From Euglena gracilis (lineage: Eukaryota > Euglenida > Euglenophyceae > Euglenales): a stretch of DNA of 64,000 bases. The position numbers and the translations under genes were made by a program. Shown here piece by piece: positions 28,635 to 36,735 of the stretch (the stretch's first letter is position 1; each line of letters begins with the position of its first letter). The stretch lies in the NCBI GenBank assembly GCA_039621445.1, contig CP154957.1, positions 42,000,011 through 42,064,010 on the forward strand, written 5' to 3'. A model generated the notes under the pieces. That model was not told the origin of the DNA and did not search any database. It saw nothing but the letters and a program-made list of their open reading frames with translations.

Positions 28635-29087
28635 TTGTTGGGACTCTGGTTTTGGCTGGTGAGCCATTACGGCTCCACCTTCCGCGTTAAGCGGGTTTCC
28701 CTGGCTTACCCACAGAGGTATGACCTCTGTTGTAAGTACTGCCGACAGGAATTTCCTGTCGACTTCTGGGGATTCGGTGTGCGCGGAAGTCCTCCACCGC
28801 CTCGGGATAACCCGGGCCTGGAGATGGGACGCCGCATGCCTATGAATGTGTGCCGCGATGCCCCGGATGTCCAGGGCAAAAGTCGCCGCGTCCACAAGCA
28901 GCGTATTTTTATGCTGCAGCAGTTCTGGTGGCGAGCCTGGACCACCTACGTCATGGAGGTGTATATACATCTTCGTGACCCCCAGGACGATAGGCCTGGT
29001 ATGGAAAGCCTGCCACCGGATTACGGTGACGCCATCGAGGGTCCTCGTCGCCGGATAATCGTCCTACGCCCAACTGCGCCTGGCTGA
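28635..29087 (+). CDS. giant-element accessory ORF C, Trp/Cys-rich segment
   Basis: Frame-shifted continuation of ORF B. It reads LGLWFWLVSHYGSTFRVKRV, then YDLCCKYCRQEFPVDFWGFG, MNVCRDAPDVQGKSRRVHKQ and FWWRAWTTYVMEVYIHL. The C-C-x(2)-C and later Cys could form a metal site. The opening LWFWL word echoes the one 109 bp upstream, suggesting an internal duplication. No family recognised. It ends at TGA 29,085-29,087, and the coding texture resumes in a third frame. Confidence 0.6.
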   Translation: MLGLWFWLVSHYGSTFRVKRVSLAYPQRYDLCCKYCRQEFPVDFWGFGVRGSPPPPRDNPGLEMGRRMPMNVCRDAPDVQGKSRRVHKQRIFMLQQFWWRAWTTYVMEVYIHLRDPQDDRPGMESLPPDYGDAIEGPRRRIIVLRPTAPG

Positions 29088-29430
29088 TATCAGCCTGGAC
29101 GAACACTTGAGGCGACAGTTTGGAGGAACCCTCGACCGGGAGGTTTTCCTGTTGATGGCAAACCTGACCCCCTCGAAAGGTATGCCGATTCTGGCATGCG
29201 TCCAGGAGTTCGAGGAGGCTTTTCGACGTCTGGAAAGCCACGCGTTACCGCGGCTTCCGGGCCCGAACAGGCCTGCCAACGCCTGGGTGCAGCCATCATG
29301 GCCGCCACCTGGCCCAACAGCGAGTAGCAGTACCTGGCCTTTACAGGCTGGCGGATGCCCAGGGATGCCGATGGCACCCCGACGATCCGGTCGCCCGAGG
29401 ATCTGCGCGCCTTCATGCCCCAGAGGATGA
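29074..29430 (+). CDS. giant-element accessory ORF D, helical segment
   Basis: The open frame reads LRLADISLDEHLRRQFGGTL, then VFLLMANLTPSKGMPILACV and QEFEEAFRRLESHALPR. It fades into a Pro-rich tail. It is compact and looks alpha-helical. It appears to be the direct continuation of ORF C after a frameshift near 29,070. Unknown function. Confidence 0.5.
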   Translation: MRLADISLDEHLRRQFGGTLDREVFLLMANLTPSKGMPILACVQEFEEAFRRLESHALPRLPGPNRPANAWVQPSWPPPGPTASSSTWPLQAGGCPGMPMAPRRSGRPRICAPSCPRG

Positions 29431-30668
29431 ACCTCTGGCGCGAAGGAGACTGAGGCGTCAGTCGCTTCCACCACCGCGATTCCGCGGCGGGAGGAACGCG
29501 ACCGCAGCCTGTCACCATCTGGAGGCAGCGCCGGCGACAGGAAGGCTGTATCACTGCGCGAGCGCAGGGAACGATCGTTCGCCGCACGCGGCGGCTTCCG
29601 TACCACCAGCAGGTGGGAGGAACGTGGAGGCCTCTACGGCTCTGCCACTCTGGCACGCCTAGGCCAGAGGAAGCACCCGCAGGGGACGTGGCGTACGCTT
29701 CCACCGTCTCCGCGATCTGAGGCGCGAGGAACGCCGCAGCCCCGTCACCACGCAGGAGGCCGTCTGACGGCGGCTGTATCATTGTCTCGACGCGGCGGAG
29801 GAAGGGATCCCCGGCTCCCCGCTCCTCCCTGTCCACGGTAGGTAGCCCAGGACTCTGGAGTGAGGATATCCCACGTGGCTCTCTACTCTAGGAGCCAGCC
29901 ACCCGGAAACTGCTACGGCTGCCACGGATACCAATGACCCTCGCGAACCCCACCAGGCACGAACCTCCCTGTGGCTCGCACCTGCAGCTGCCGTGGGTGC
30001 TGCGCACTGCCGGGCGAGGACGCCAACGCATCCTCCGCCCGAGGTCGTGGAGACACCAGAACCCCCATCTTCGGCAGCAGTGCGACCATCTTCAGGAGAT
30101 GAACCCCAGCCGACAGAGCCATCTGTCGCACCGGCTACACCGGAGGGTCAACCTCCCAAAGCACCTGCGCCAGCGGGTGTGGAGGATCAACCTCCTAGAC
30201 CGGATGTCGAAATGGAAGTGGAGGAGATACCCCGACGACCACCGACACCGCGCAGGGTCCCTGCCGTCCCGAGGACAATGGCAGAGTTTCTGGAGTGCCA
30301 GCGCCTGTGGAAGCACCGATTCCGGTGACGACCACAGTGCCACGCCTCGTCGGACAGGATGAACCTGTTCGGCGACGGCCGGCTGAACAACCCCAGGAAC
30401 GAGTGCCAACCCCTCGGAGCGTCATGCGGGACCCAGCGGTCAGTATGCCCGCTTCGCCCAGACGGCAAACGTCTACCCCGGCACCATCGGCTCCTGATAC
30501 CAGGAGTAAGCCGCGGGCGTCGCCTCCTGATTCCGGGAGTGCGAAGCCGAAAGGAGGCAAACCGGGTGCTGCACCCTGTAAGCCCCCTGCTAAAGGCGGT
30601 GATGGAAACCACCACCGAAAGGTGGCGCTGGAGGTCAGACTGGCGGACAGCCGAAAGGCCCTACGACA
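29431..30668 (+). other. accessory region, disordered linker with uncertain frame
   Basis: This GC-rich stretch has short overlapping frames in all phases on both strands. Best coding texture is frame 2 from 29,993 to 30,328 (PPPEVVETPEPPSSAAV, VEMEVEEIPRRPPTPRR). It is followed by frame 1 from 30,295 (VRRRPAEQPQERVPTPRSV, KPKGGKPGAAPCKPP). It is probably a Pro/Glu/Arg-rich linker joining the ORF D helical segment to the ORF E protein, broken by indels. The longer opposite-strand frames here are shadows of GC-rich DNA. Confidence 0.45.
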
Positions 30669-32051
30669 ATGCACGACTATTCGGCCGTTGCATTGTCCGG
30701 GTACGACCAGAGCAAACCGAAAGGTAAGGCTCGTGGTCGACAGGCCCAGGCTTCCGCCGGATCGACGGATGAGGAGCAGGATGAACCTGCTTCACCTCCT
30801 CTGTCTGCGGATGCCCAGCTCTGGACCCAGGATATCCTGACCAGACTAGGCACCGTGGAAGAGAGGACGAAGAAACTGGCTGCTATTAGGCACCAGACAG
30901 GGTCACTGAATCGATGGATTCAGCCCCTCTTCGTCCGCGGAGAACCTTTCCACTATGTCCCGGAACATACCTGGACATTCTGGAACAGGCGCTCATCCAG
31001 AGTACTGGCACAGTACTTTGGCGAGGACTGCGTGTTGGATTTCCAGCACGGCACGTCCTTTGCCTGGACGTGCACCGTGTGCCACCATGTGCGGCACAAC
31101 CAACCGCTTGTGCATGTGTGCAAGCGGCAGGTGCAATCTTCGTGGTTCCATCACAGGGCATATGTGCGGAACTGTGTGGCGCTCGTATGTGGCGAGTGCC
31201 TGAACGCCTGGAAGCACAGCTTGAACTACTCCTACAGTGAGAATGCTCACGACAGGGATATCCCTGCCTTGTGCATCAACTGTGTAGGAGCCAAGTTCGT
31301 GCAGACTGCTGATGGAGCAGTCACCACCATTGTCCCCCACCACTGGGAGACACTGGAGAAGTGGAAGAAGGAGTACAAGCAGGTGGAAGGCCGCCTGAAG
31401 CACTCCGACTTCCGGAAGGTAGAAAGCTACCGCCACACGGGAATGGCCCGTGAGTTCCAGATCGACGCTGGGGCAATGCGCCTCGCTATCGAGGAACACG
31501 CCAAGGTAAGAATGCCTTACCTCTGGACTGATGGCGACTGGGCGACTCAGGTTTACCCCCTGTTCTCCAAGCGTCAGCACGGCGGATACGCCTTGCCACT
31601 GTGGCCTCCTGAAGAACACGACTTGGTGGACTTCAGAGGTTGGTTGGCGGCTGTATTACGGCCCCATACCGCAAGAGCTCGGACAGCGAGGTGGATGTAT
31701 GACATCAACTTCAAGCAGACCCCGGGGATGCCCCCGCAGGTGCCTGCGAATCACCCCCGGATGAATTGCATCATCTGGCCGGTGATGCTGCCCAGAATTT
31801 TCTGGGAGCAGCTCCAACGGTATCTTCAGCATCATGCTGAACGTACCAGGGAGAAACTGCCGGATAATTGGATCAAGGACTGGGAGACCCCTTCCTTTGA
31901 TGTCAACGATCCGGAGCTCAACACCATTCGGAGTGAATCAGCTCCGCCGCGTTCCCTACGGCAACTGGAGTTGGTTGAGGACCCATTAGGGGATCCCCAA
32001 CACGACTACTGGCGTGTGGTGCGCGAACGCCCAGCCGATAAAGGCAGGTGA
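30669..32051 (+). CDS. giant-element accessory ORF E, 460-aa protein with CxxC pairs
   Basis: Longest uninterrupted accessory frame, from ATG 30,669 to TGA. After a basic, acidic-patched N-terminus comes a helical segment (DILTRLGTVEERTKKLAAIR). A Cys/His-rich region follows: TCTVCHHVRHNQPLVHVCKR, VRNCVALVCGECLNAWKH and ALCINCVGAKF. Three CxxC pairs with intervening His/Cys would fit a zinc-binding fold of about 80 residues. The C-terminal half is Trp/Pro-rich (DFRGWLAAVLRPHTARARTA, MNCIIWPVMLPRIFWEQLQR). It matches no integrase, env, RNase H or nuclease motif I know. It may bind nucleic acid; this is inference from the cysteines. Confidence 0.75.
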   Translation: MHDYSAVALSGYDQSKPKGKARGRQAQASAGSTDEEQDEPASPPLSADAQLWTQDILTRLGTVEERTKKLAAIRHQTGSLNRWIQPLFVRGEPFHYVPEHTWTFWNRRSSRVLAQYFGEDCVLDFQHGTSFAWTCTVCHHVRHNQPLVHVCKRQVQSSWFHHRAYVRNCVALVCGECLNAWKHSLNYSYSENAHDRDIPALCINCVGAKFVQTADGAVTTIVPHHWETLEKWKKEYKQVEGRLKHSDFRKVESYRHTGMAREFQIDAGAMRLAIEEHAKVRMPYLWTDGDWATQVYPLFSKRQHGGYALPLWPPEEHDLVDFRGWLAAVLRPHTARARTARWMYDINFKQTPGMPPQVPANHPRMNCIIWPVMLPRIFWEQLQRYLQHHAERTREKLPDNWIKDWETPSFDVNDPELNTIRSESAPPRSLRQLELVEDPLGDPQHDYWRVVRERPADKGR

Positions 32052-35000
32052 GGTGTCTGCAAGCGCCAATGCGGCGTCTTTCAGCACCCTCGTCAGGTAT
32101 TCGCCTGACACCCTGTTTGGGTATTCGCCCGAACAGCCCCTTCGAAGACTCTTTGCGGTATTCGCCGCTAGTAAGTTCCCACCGGGATGCTGCCATGTGC
32201 AGGATTCCGTGCGCATGCATGCACACCCCTCTCCCCTCTCCCCTCTCGCGGGCGTGCGACACGCAGCGCACAGGGCCGACGGCCTCTTTTCCTTTCCCTT
32301 TCTTTTCTTTTCGGCCGTTTGAGGCCTTAAGGCTGCCAGACAGCACAACTTTTCTGGCCTAAGCCAAACCCCCACTCCTCTCAACTTTCCCCCCGGGGCA
32401 AATGCTGTCGCCGGCAGTTGGTTTTGTAGAGTAGGATTTCCTTTTGCGTGGTCAGGTCTGACTGGCCATGCGCCCTGCCCAGGTTTGACTGGTCAGAGGC
32501 CCCCTCCTTCCACACCCTCCCCATGGGTTTTCCTGGAATGCCCATGGACCCAACCCCAAGTGCCTTGGGCACACCCAAACTGGGTGGATGGGTTTGCTTG
32601 GCAAGGAAACCTGCCAGCCCCATTTTCCCCAGTGGGCTATAATATACTATATACCCATAAGCCACCGCAGAATAGGTGAAACCATTTTGCGCGTTTTGGG
32701 CTTTTTGGGTCCCCTCCTTTCCGCCCCCCCCCCCTTTGAGTGGACCCCTGTGCGACGGAAAGGGCCCCTATGGATGCGCCAGGGTGCACCTCCCACAGAC
32801 CAGGTCTGTGTCCGAAATCCCTGTGGCCAGAATGCCTGGTCCAAAGGGGAAATCGGGCATAGCCCTGGGAGGGGGATGTGTACCAGGCGTATGCTTCTGT
32901 CCCCTTCCGTTGGGTATGGCCTGTTGTTTGCCTGCCTTGAATCCGAGCTGTGCACCGCTGTGATGTGGTTTCGGGCTTGCAGAACATGGGTGTGTGAGGG
33001 GGAGATGAACCAACATAATAACCCTGGGCAATCATGTCGCTGTACCAGACCACACCCTGAAACACCACACCTGCAGCAGCATGGAAAACCCTGGGCTCGG
33101 CGACGGCAGGTGTCAAGGCACAAATTCATGTCCTTCAGTAACAGGGGAACTAACCCCCTGCAGTGCAAGTCACCGAACAAATCAGAATGCGCACCTGCGC
33201 ATTCCACTTCACCCACTGCAGTCCAATGCCTAGCCCAGCTTACACTGCTCTAATGAACGTGTGGAGCAAGTCACAACACACATGCAACCGTCCCCCACCT
33301 GGGGGAGGTGATAGGGAGGCTGCTGCCAGCGTTGTCTGACCCACGCCCCAGAGCGTGCATGGCATCACACAGCCAATTGGCTCCCTGAACAACCTTATGT
33401 TGGGCTGCAGTGGACGGTGCCAGGAGCACTGTGCCCCACAATTAGGGTCAACGCAGGGGGTCGTGTCTGGTTCCACACACAGTGCTCATGGGGTTGGCAC
33501 CTCGAGAGCGAAACACACCTGTCACCACCTTCGGCATCATTGCCAAAAACGGTCTGTAAACACAGAATTAATTTACAATCTAAATGGACTCAAAGAAGCG
33601 AACACCACTGGTTAGTCCTTGCCCCAAATTTTCTCCAGGCCCTTGATATCGCGAGACAGGCACAAGCACACCACAACAAAAACTTGCCGATAAACCCAAG
33701 AAGTTTTCCGTTCTGCTTTTTCTGTGTATTACACTGTGTCGTACCAAGGGCATACGGATGAGAAAGTGACTTCAGTGCCCGAGGAAATTCCTCGGTGACG
33801 GGCACCCTAACTCCCAAATGCGGTCAGCAGTCCTTCGTGGCATGAGTGAAAAGCCAGTGAATGCGCACATGCGCAAAAAATCGTCCTGTGCCTTTCTTTG
33901 AATGACAGCCACACCGTCGAATATTTTCACTCCCAGGTGGGTATGCCACCACCCACGCCAACTCCCCCCGCCTGGCCTGGGTTTGAAACCACACGGTTGA
34001 AGTGCAGACCTCCCTGTGACGATCCAATGGTGTCCGAGGACGAGGCAGCCCTGGAGCGAAACACGGCAGAGGATGACCACCACCTGTGGCCTTGTTGGCA
34101 ACAAACGTCACCCACCACATAGAACCCTTTTTTATCATGTACTCAGAGTCGACGCTCCAGCACTGCAAACTACACAACCCCTGGCGGCTGTGAAGACCAG
34201 GGAAAGCACATATGCACACACTTTCTCCACACGCCCCATCCGCAATGGCTGCAGTCAAACATGGCACATCGGGGTGAATGCGCACATGCGCATTCCCTTC
34301 TTGTGTCTCCCCTTAAAGCACCCTGGTAGGAGGTTGCTGTACAGAGCCATGCCAAACAACTCAGCACACAAGGTGGATGCACAGCCCAGGAGACGTTCAC
34401 CCTACTCTGGCGGCATCCACCTGTGCAATGCGACGCCTCTGAAATCGCTAACAAAAAGGCCAGCAGTGCACCATGGGGGTGGCCCTGCCAGAATGCTGTG
34501 CTGGCACTGGGTTCAGGAGTGCGAGACACAGCTCTCCACAGCATAGAGAATGCGCACCTGCACACTCCCCCTCATTAAATGCGCAGGTGCGCACTCTTGT
34601 GGATGCCCAGCGCTGCTCCCCTCCTGCTCTCCTGCAGATAGAATCATAGCCAGCCAGCGAAGGAATGGCCTCAAGAGTGCGCACGTGCGCATTCTTGTGC
34701 CTCATGCAACCTCGGAGAGGAGCCATTTACATCGTTTGTGAGGGCTGTTCTGGAGGGTGTTGTCTGTGGCAAACAGGGTTGAAGTGGGGCTCCGCTCCGT
34801 AGCTTTTAAAACCAGTGACACACAGGAGAGGAGTGCAAGCCAGCACCCCCCCTTCCATACCCAGCGGCCCATCCCAAACGTCACACCTAAACACAGGTGG
34901 TCGCACATGGTGATGTGCCGTGGTGCCTATGAGAAGACACATGCGAAGCAGACGGCGTGCGCCACTGGAGGGATGCTGTGCCTGCAAGTGTCAAGGAGGG

Positions 35001-35496
35001 GTGCAGTGCACCGTGTGGGATGACAAACAGCAGGCAGCCTGAGGAGGGTAACGAGCCCTCCCCTACAGACATCTGGTCTTGATTTTAATACACCCCACCA
35101 CTCTCTGAATGCAGACTACACGCACACACTAAACATTCGCCAGAGCCCCCTCGTGCCCTGCTTCCAGCACAGGGCACAGAACCTCCTCTCCACTCAAACC
35201 GCAGAGACCACGGTACCCCCTTCCCACACCCACCCCGGGAGCCACAATAACTGTCCAAAACTTCGGGAAAAGGCCGGGACGGGGAGGGGGGTGAATGCGC
35301 ACCTGCGCATTCACTCGGCACCACAAAACAGGGGGGACAGCGACAGGTACAACGCCTTCACCTGACGAGGGTTCGTCCTCGTAAAACAGTGTTTTGTGTC
35401 GCACCTACTTCAGCAGACGGGGGTTTTCCCTCGGTCGGCGGAGGTGGAAAACCACCATTTTCAAAACGAAAAAAGTCGGTTTGCCCAGGAAAAAAC
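32052..35496 (+). other. 3' non-coding region of the giant element with palindrome cluster
   Basis: About 3.4 kb between accessory ORF E and the 3' LTR without convincing coding frames. It starts with three GGTATTCGCC words (32,095-32,165), followed by a C-rich segment (32,200-32,330). At 32,877-32,912 is a 36-base exact copy of 16,726-16,761, the DIRS sequence next to the 5' LTR. From 33,185 to 35,312 lie seven copies of a 20-bp palindrome of GAATGCGCACNTGCGCATTC type. Frames of up to 189 codons here look random. Confidence 0.6.
33185..35312 (+). repeat. cluster of seven GCGCACNTGCGC palindromes
   Basis: Sites: 33,185-33,204; 33,859-33,878; 34,276-34,295; 34,548-34,567; 34,576-34,595; 34,675-34,694; 35,293-35,312. 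Three are perfect 20-bp copies of GAATGCGCACNTGCGCATTC with central C or A; the others have damaged arms, and one has a central G (CACGTG). Spacing is irregular (28 to 674 bp). Intervening DNA is not alignable by eye, so only the dyad is conserved. Confidence 0.85.
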
Positions 35497-35526
35497 CCAG
35501 GGGTCGAAGGTAGTGGTAGAAGGTAG
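35497..35526 (+). promoter_or_regulatory. possible polypurine tract before the 3' LTR
   Basis: A G/A-rich stretch (GTCGAAGGTAGTGGTAGAAG with scattered T) abuts the 3' LTR where the plus-strand primer of an LTR element must lie. It is interrupted by T residues, so it is a weak match to a canonical polypurine tract. Confidence 0.4.
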
Positions 35527-35783
35527 TGGAAGCAGATCCTATTAGGATTTCATAATGGGTGCCCCTTCTCTCTCCACAGGTGGTATTCTGTTTGTCTTTC
35601 CTTTTCTCCGGACCTGACTTGGTTATCCAGTCCGTCCTCCCTGCATTGCTCTGTGCTTTGCTTCTTGGGAAGTGGGAAAAGGGATTTTCTGTTACTCTGA
35701 TTTTCAGTTCCCAAGTAGGTGTGCCAAGGCGAAAGCGAAGGCTTTTGGGAATTGGGAAAGGGGAATTGGGAATCAGACGTACA
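35527..35783 (+). repeat. 3' LTR of the Ty3 chromovirus
   Basis: Direct repeat of 16,774-17,030; the substitutions lie near 35,552, 35,615 and 35,722. It is preceded by a G/A-rich tract and followed by DIRS-side sequence. Confidence 0.92.
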
Positions 35784-35972
35784 CTGTTTTCCAGCGCTGT
35801 GCTTCTTTGAAGTTGCATCTTTCATTGAACTCCTTCGAAAAATTCTACAACTTTTGATTTGAGGTTCTGCACGAGCGTGACTTTCTGGATAAACTGAATG
35901 GATTGATTGTCTTCTTCTTTTCTCTATTGGTGAGGTCTTTGAAGTTCCTCTCTTCTGGGTGTCGAAGGGCAA
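35784..35972 (-). pseudogene. possible N-terminal piece of DIRS ORF1
   Basis: This short basic minus-strand frame (IEKRRRQSIHSVYPESH, later SMKDATSKKHSAGKQ) lies between the right terminal repeat and the 3' LTR. By position it should be DIRS 5' sequence split off by the Ty3 insertion. No motif confirms it. Confidence 0.35.
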
Positions 35973-35981
35973 ATTCGGAAT

Positions 35982-36083
35982 CAGGCAACTCCGGCGAAAA
36001 AAGGCACTAAGCGGGACCTCCTAACCCAGCGCAACGAACAATCCAAACAACACCGCCGGCGAGCAAGGCATGGCCTCACAAGG
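35982..36083 (+). repeat. right inverted terminal repeat of the DIRS element
   Basis: Matches 12,569-12,668 in inverse orientation. It is flanked on the right (36,084-36,110) by the CAAAGTGCGGAGCC module that recurs near 12,868-12,906 and 62,740. Confidence 0.8.
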
Positions 36084-36139
36084 GCAAAGTGCGGAGCCAG
36101 AGGTGTCGTTTTTAAATGTGCAGGGCGTTCAACGCAGCG

Positions 36140-36226
36140 ACTTGTGCTGTGCACTCCTCGTCCCCCCGTCTGCCTTCCTTCGTCGGCTTCCGGACGGGGG
36201 GACGTCGTGCTGTGCACAGCACAAGT
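36140..36226 (+). repeat. hairpin with 15-bp arms beside the DIRS recombinase fragment
   Basis: ACTTGTGCTGTGCAC (36,140-36,154) is perfectly complementary to 36,212-36,226; inside, CCCCCGTC faces GACGGGGG. It sits between the recombinase fragment and the right terminal repeat, so it may be a structural element of a DIRS 3' end. Confidence 0.6.
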
Positions 36227-36248
36227 CCCTGCTTGCCTCCCTTTGTCA

Positions 36249-36690
36249 GTTGCCCCCTGTAAAATCTCTATCCAATTCTGTGTGTTTTGGAGGGTTAAAC
36301 GATACTTGTCCAAAGTGGCTTGGGTGGTCCACCTCCCCCCCCCCTGGATGAGGTCCTCGGGGACCCCTTGTTCCATAAGGTGTGTGGCCCTCAAAAAATT
36401 GGCTTTGAAAATTTTGGTGTCCACCCCCCCAACTCCAACATGTGTAAAACTTTTTTTGGCAATTCGTTCTGAGCCAAGGCACAAAGATTTGTCTTTTTCA
36501 TGTCGAAAAAGGAACAGGTTGGGGTGGAAACGGTGTTCAAACAAGTATGCCACCGAAGGTTGGCACACCGAACGAAAAACTTGCCACGGTACTCAAAAAT
36601 TGCCCACACCAAGTTGGCACAAACCCCACATCTCATCAACGTGGTCAACCGAATCTGCAAAATGAGCCTGTCACACAGTGGGTTGGGTGC
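36249..36690 (-). pseudogene. second DIRS tyrosine recombinase fragment (catalytic core)
   Basis: Minus-strand frames, broken once near 36,560, give an Arg box (LTTLMRCGVCANLVW), FLRATHLMEQGVPEDLI (H-x-x-R-type box), GGRW and TLDKYRL with a candidate nucleophile Tyr. This is the C-terminal half of a DIRS/Ngaro-type recombinase. Its sequence overlaps but differs strongly from the fragment at 13,052-13,741, so it belongs to another DIRS lineage. It lies immediately outside the right terminal repeat in the same orientation. Confidence 0.75.
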
Positions 36691-36735
36691 GTCATTTTGG
36701 AAATCCATGGTAAAAAGTGTTTGGATGGGGTAGGT

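Larger units (their letters stand above)
16774..35783 (+). mobile_element. 19-kb Ty3/gypsy chromovirus with downstream accessory genes
   Basis: Two 257-bp direct repeats starting TG and ending CA bound a 19,010-bp element. Order: 5' LTR, primer-binding site, coiled-coil gag with two zinc knuckles, protease, DIRS-like linker domain, RT, RNase H, integrase, chromodomain, 197-bp gap, accessory frames (26,622-32,051), 3.5 kb non-coding DNA with palindromes, purine-rich tract, 3' LTR. PR-RT-RH-INT order plus a C-terminal chromodomain defines Ty3/gypsy chromoviruses, which are usually 5-8 kb; the size and 3' gene block are unusual. LTRs differ at 3 positions (1.2%), indicating a recent insertion. 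No target-site duplication is visible: flanks are TAGGA on the left and CTGTT on the right. Multiple frame breaks make this copy defective. Confidence 0.9.
12569..36083 (-). mobile_element. DIRS-type retrotransposon, interrupted by a nested 19-kb Ty3 element
   Basis: On the minus strand the order is ITR (36,083-35,982), a possible gag N-terminal part (35,972-35,784), the inserted Ty3 element (35,783-16,774), gag remainder (to 15,650), RT, RNase H and linker domain, then the N-terminal half of a tyrosine recombinase ending near 13,052. After that comes the inverted ITR (12,668-12,569). Arms of about 100 bp match with roughly one substitution in the first 80 bases. DIRS elements use a tyrosine recombinase rather than an integrase and insert through a circular intermediate. 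This copy has frameshifts and lacks the recombinase C-terminus, so it is dead. Whether both ITRs belong to a single original insertion is inferred. Confidence 0.72.

Noticed and set aside
26745-29836. Long minus-strand frames (up to 305 codons) opposite the accessory ORFs
   Set aside because: GC-rich coding DNA opens antisense frames; these lack domains, and the plus-strand reading is supported by the homologous fragment at 56.9-57.7 kb.
26622-32051. Envelope gene of an errantivirus-like element
   Set aside because: No signal peptide, furin site, fusion peptide or membrane span is visible in any accessory frame.
32637-33216. 189- and 159-codon minus-strand frames in the 3' region of the giant element
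   Set aside because: Overlapping frames on both strands with random composition and no motif.
33185-35312. CRISPR-like array
   Set aside because: Repeats are palindromic but irregularly spaced (28-674 bp), the context is eukaryotic and no cas genes exist.
13052-36690. Circularly permuted single DIRS element (recombinase halves at opposite ends)
   Set aside because: The two recombinase fragments overlap in content and differ strongly in the shared part, so they come from different copies.
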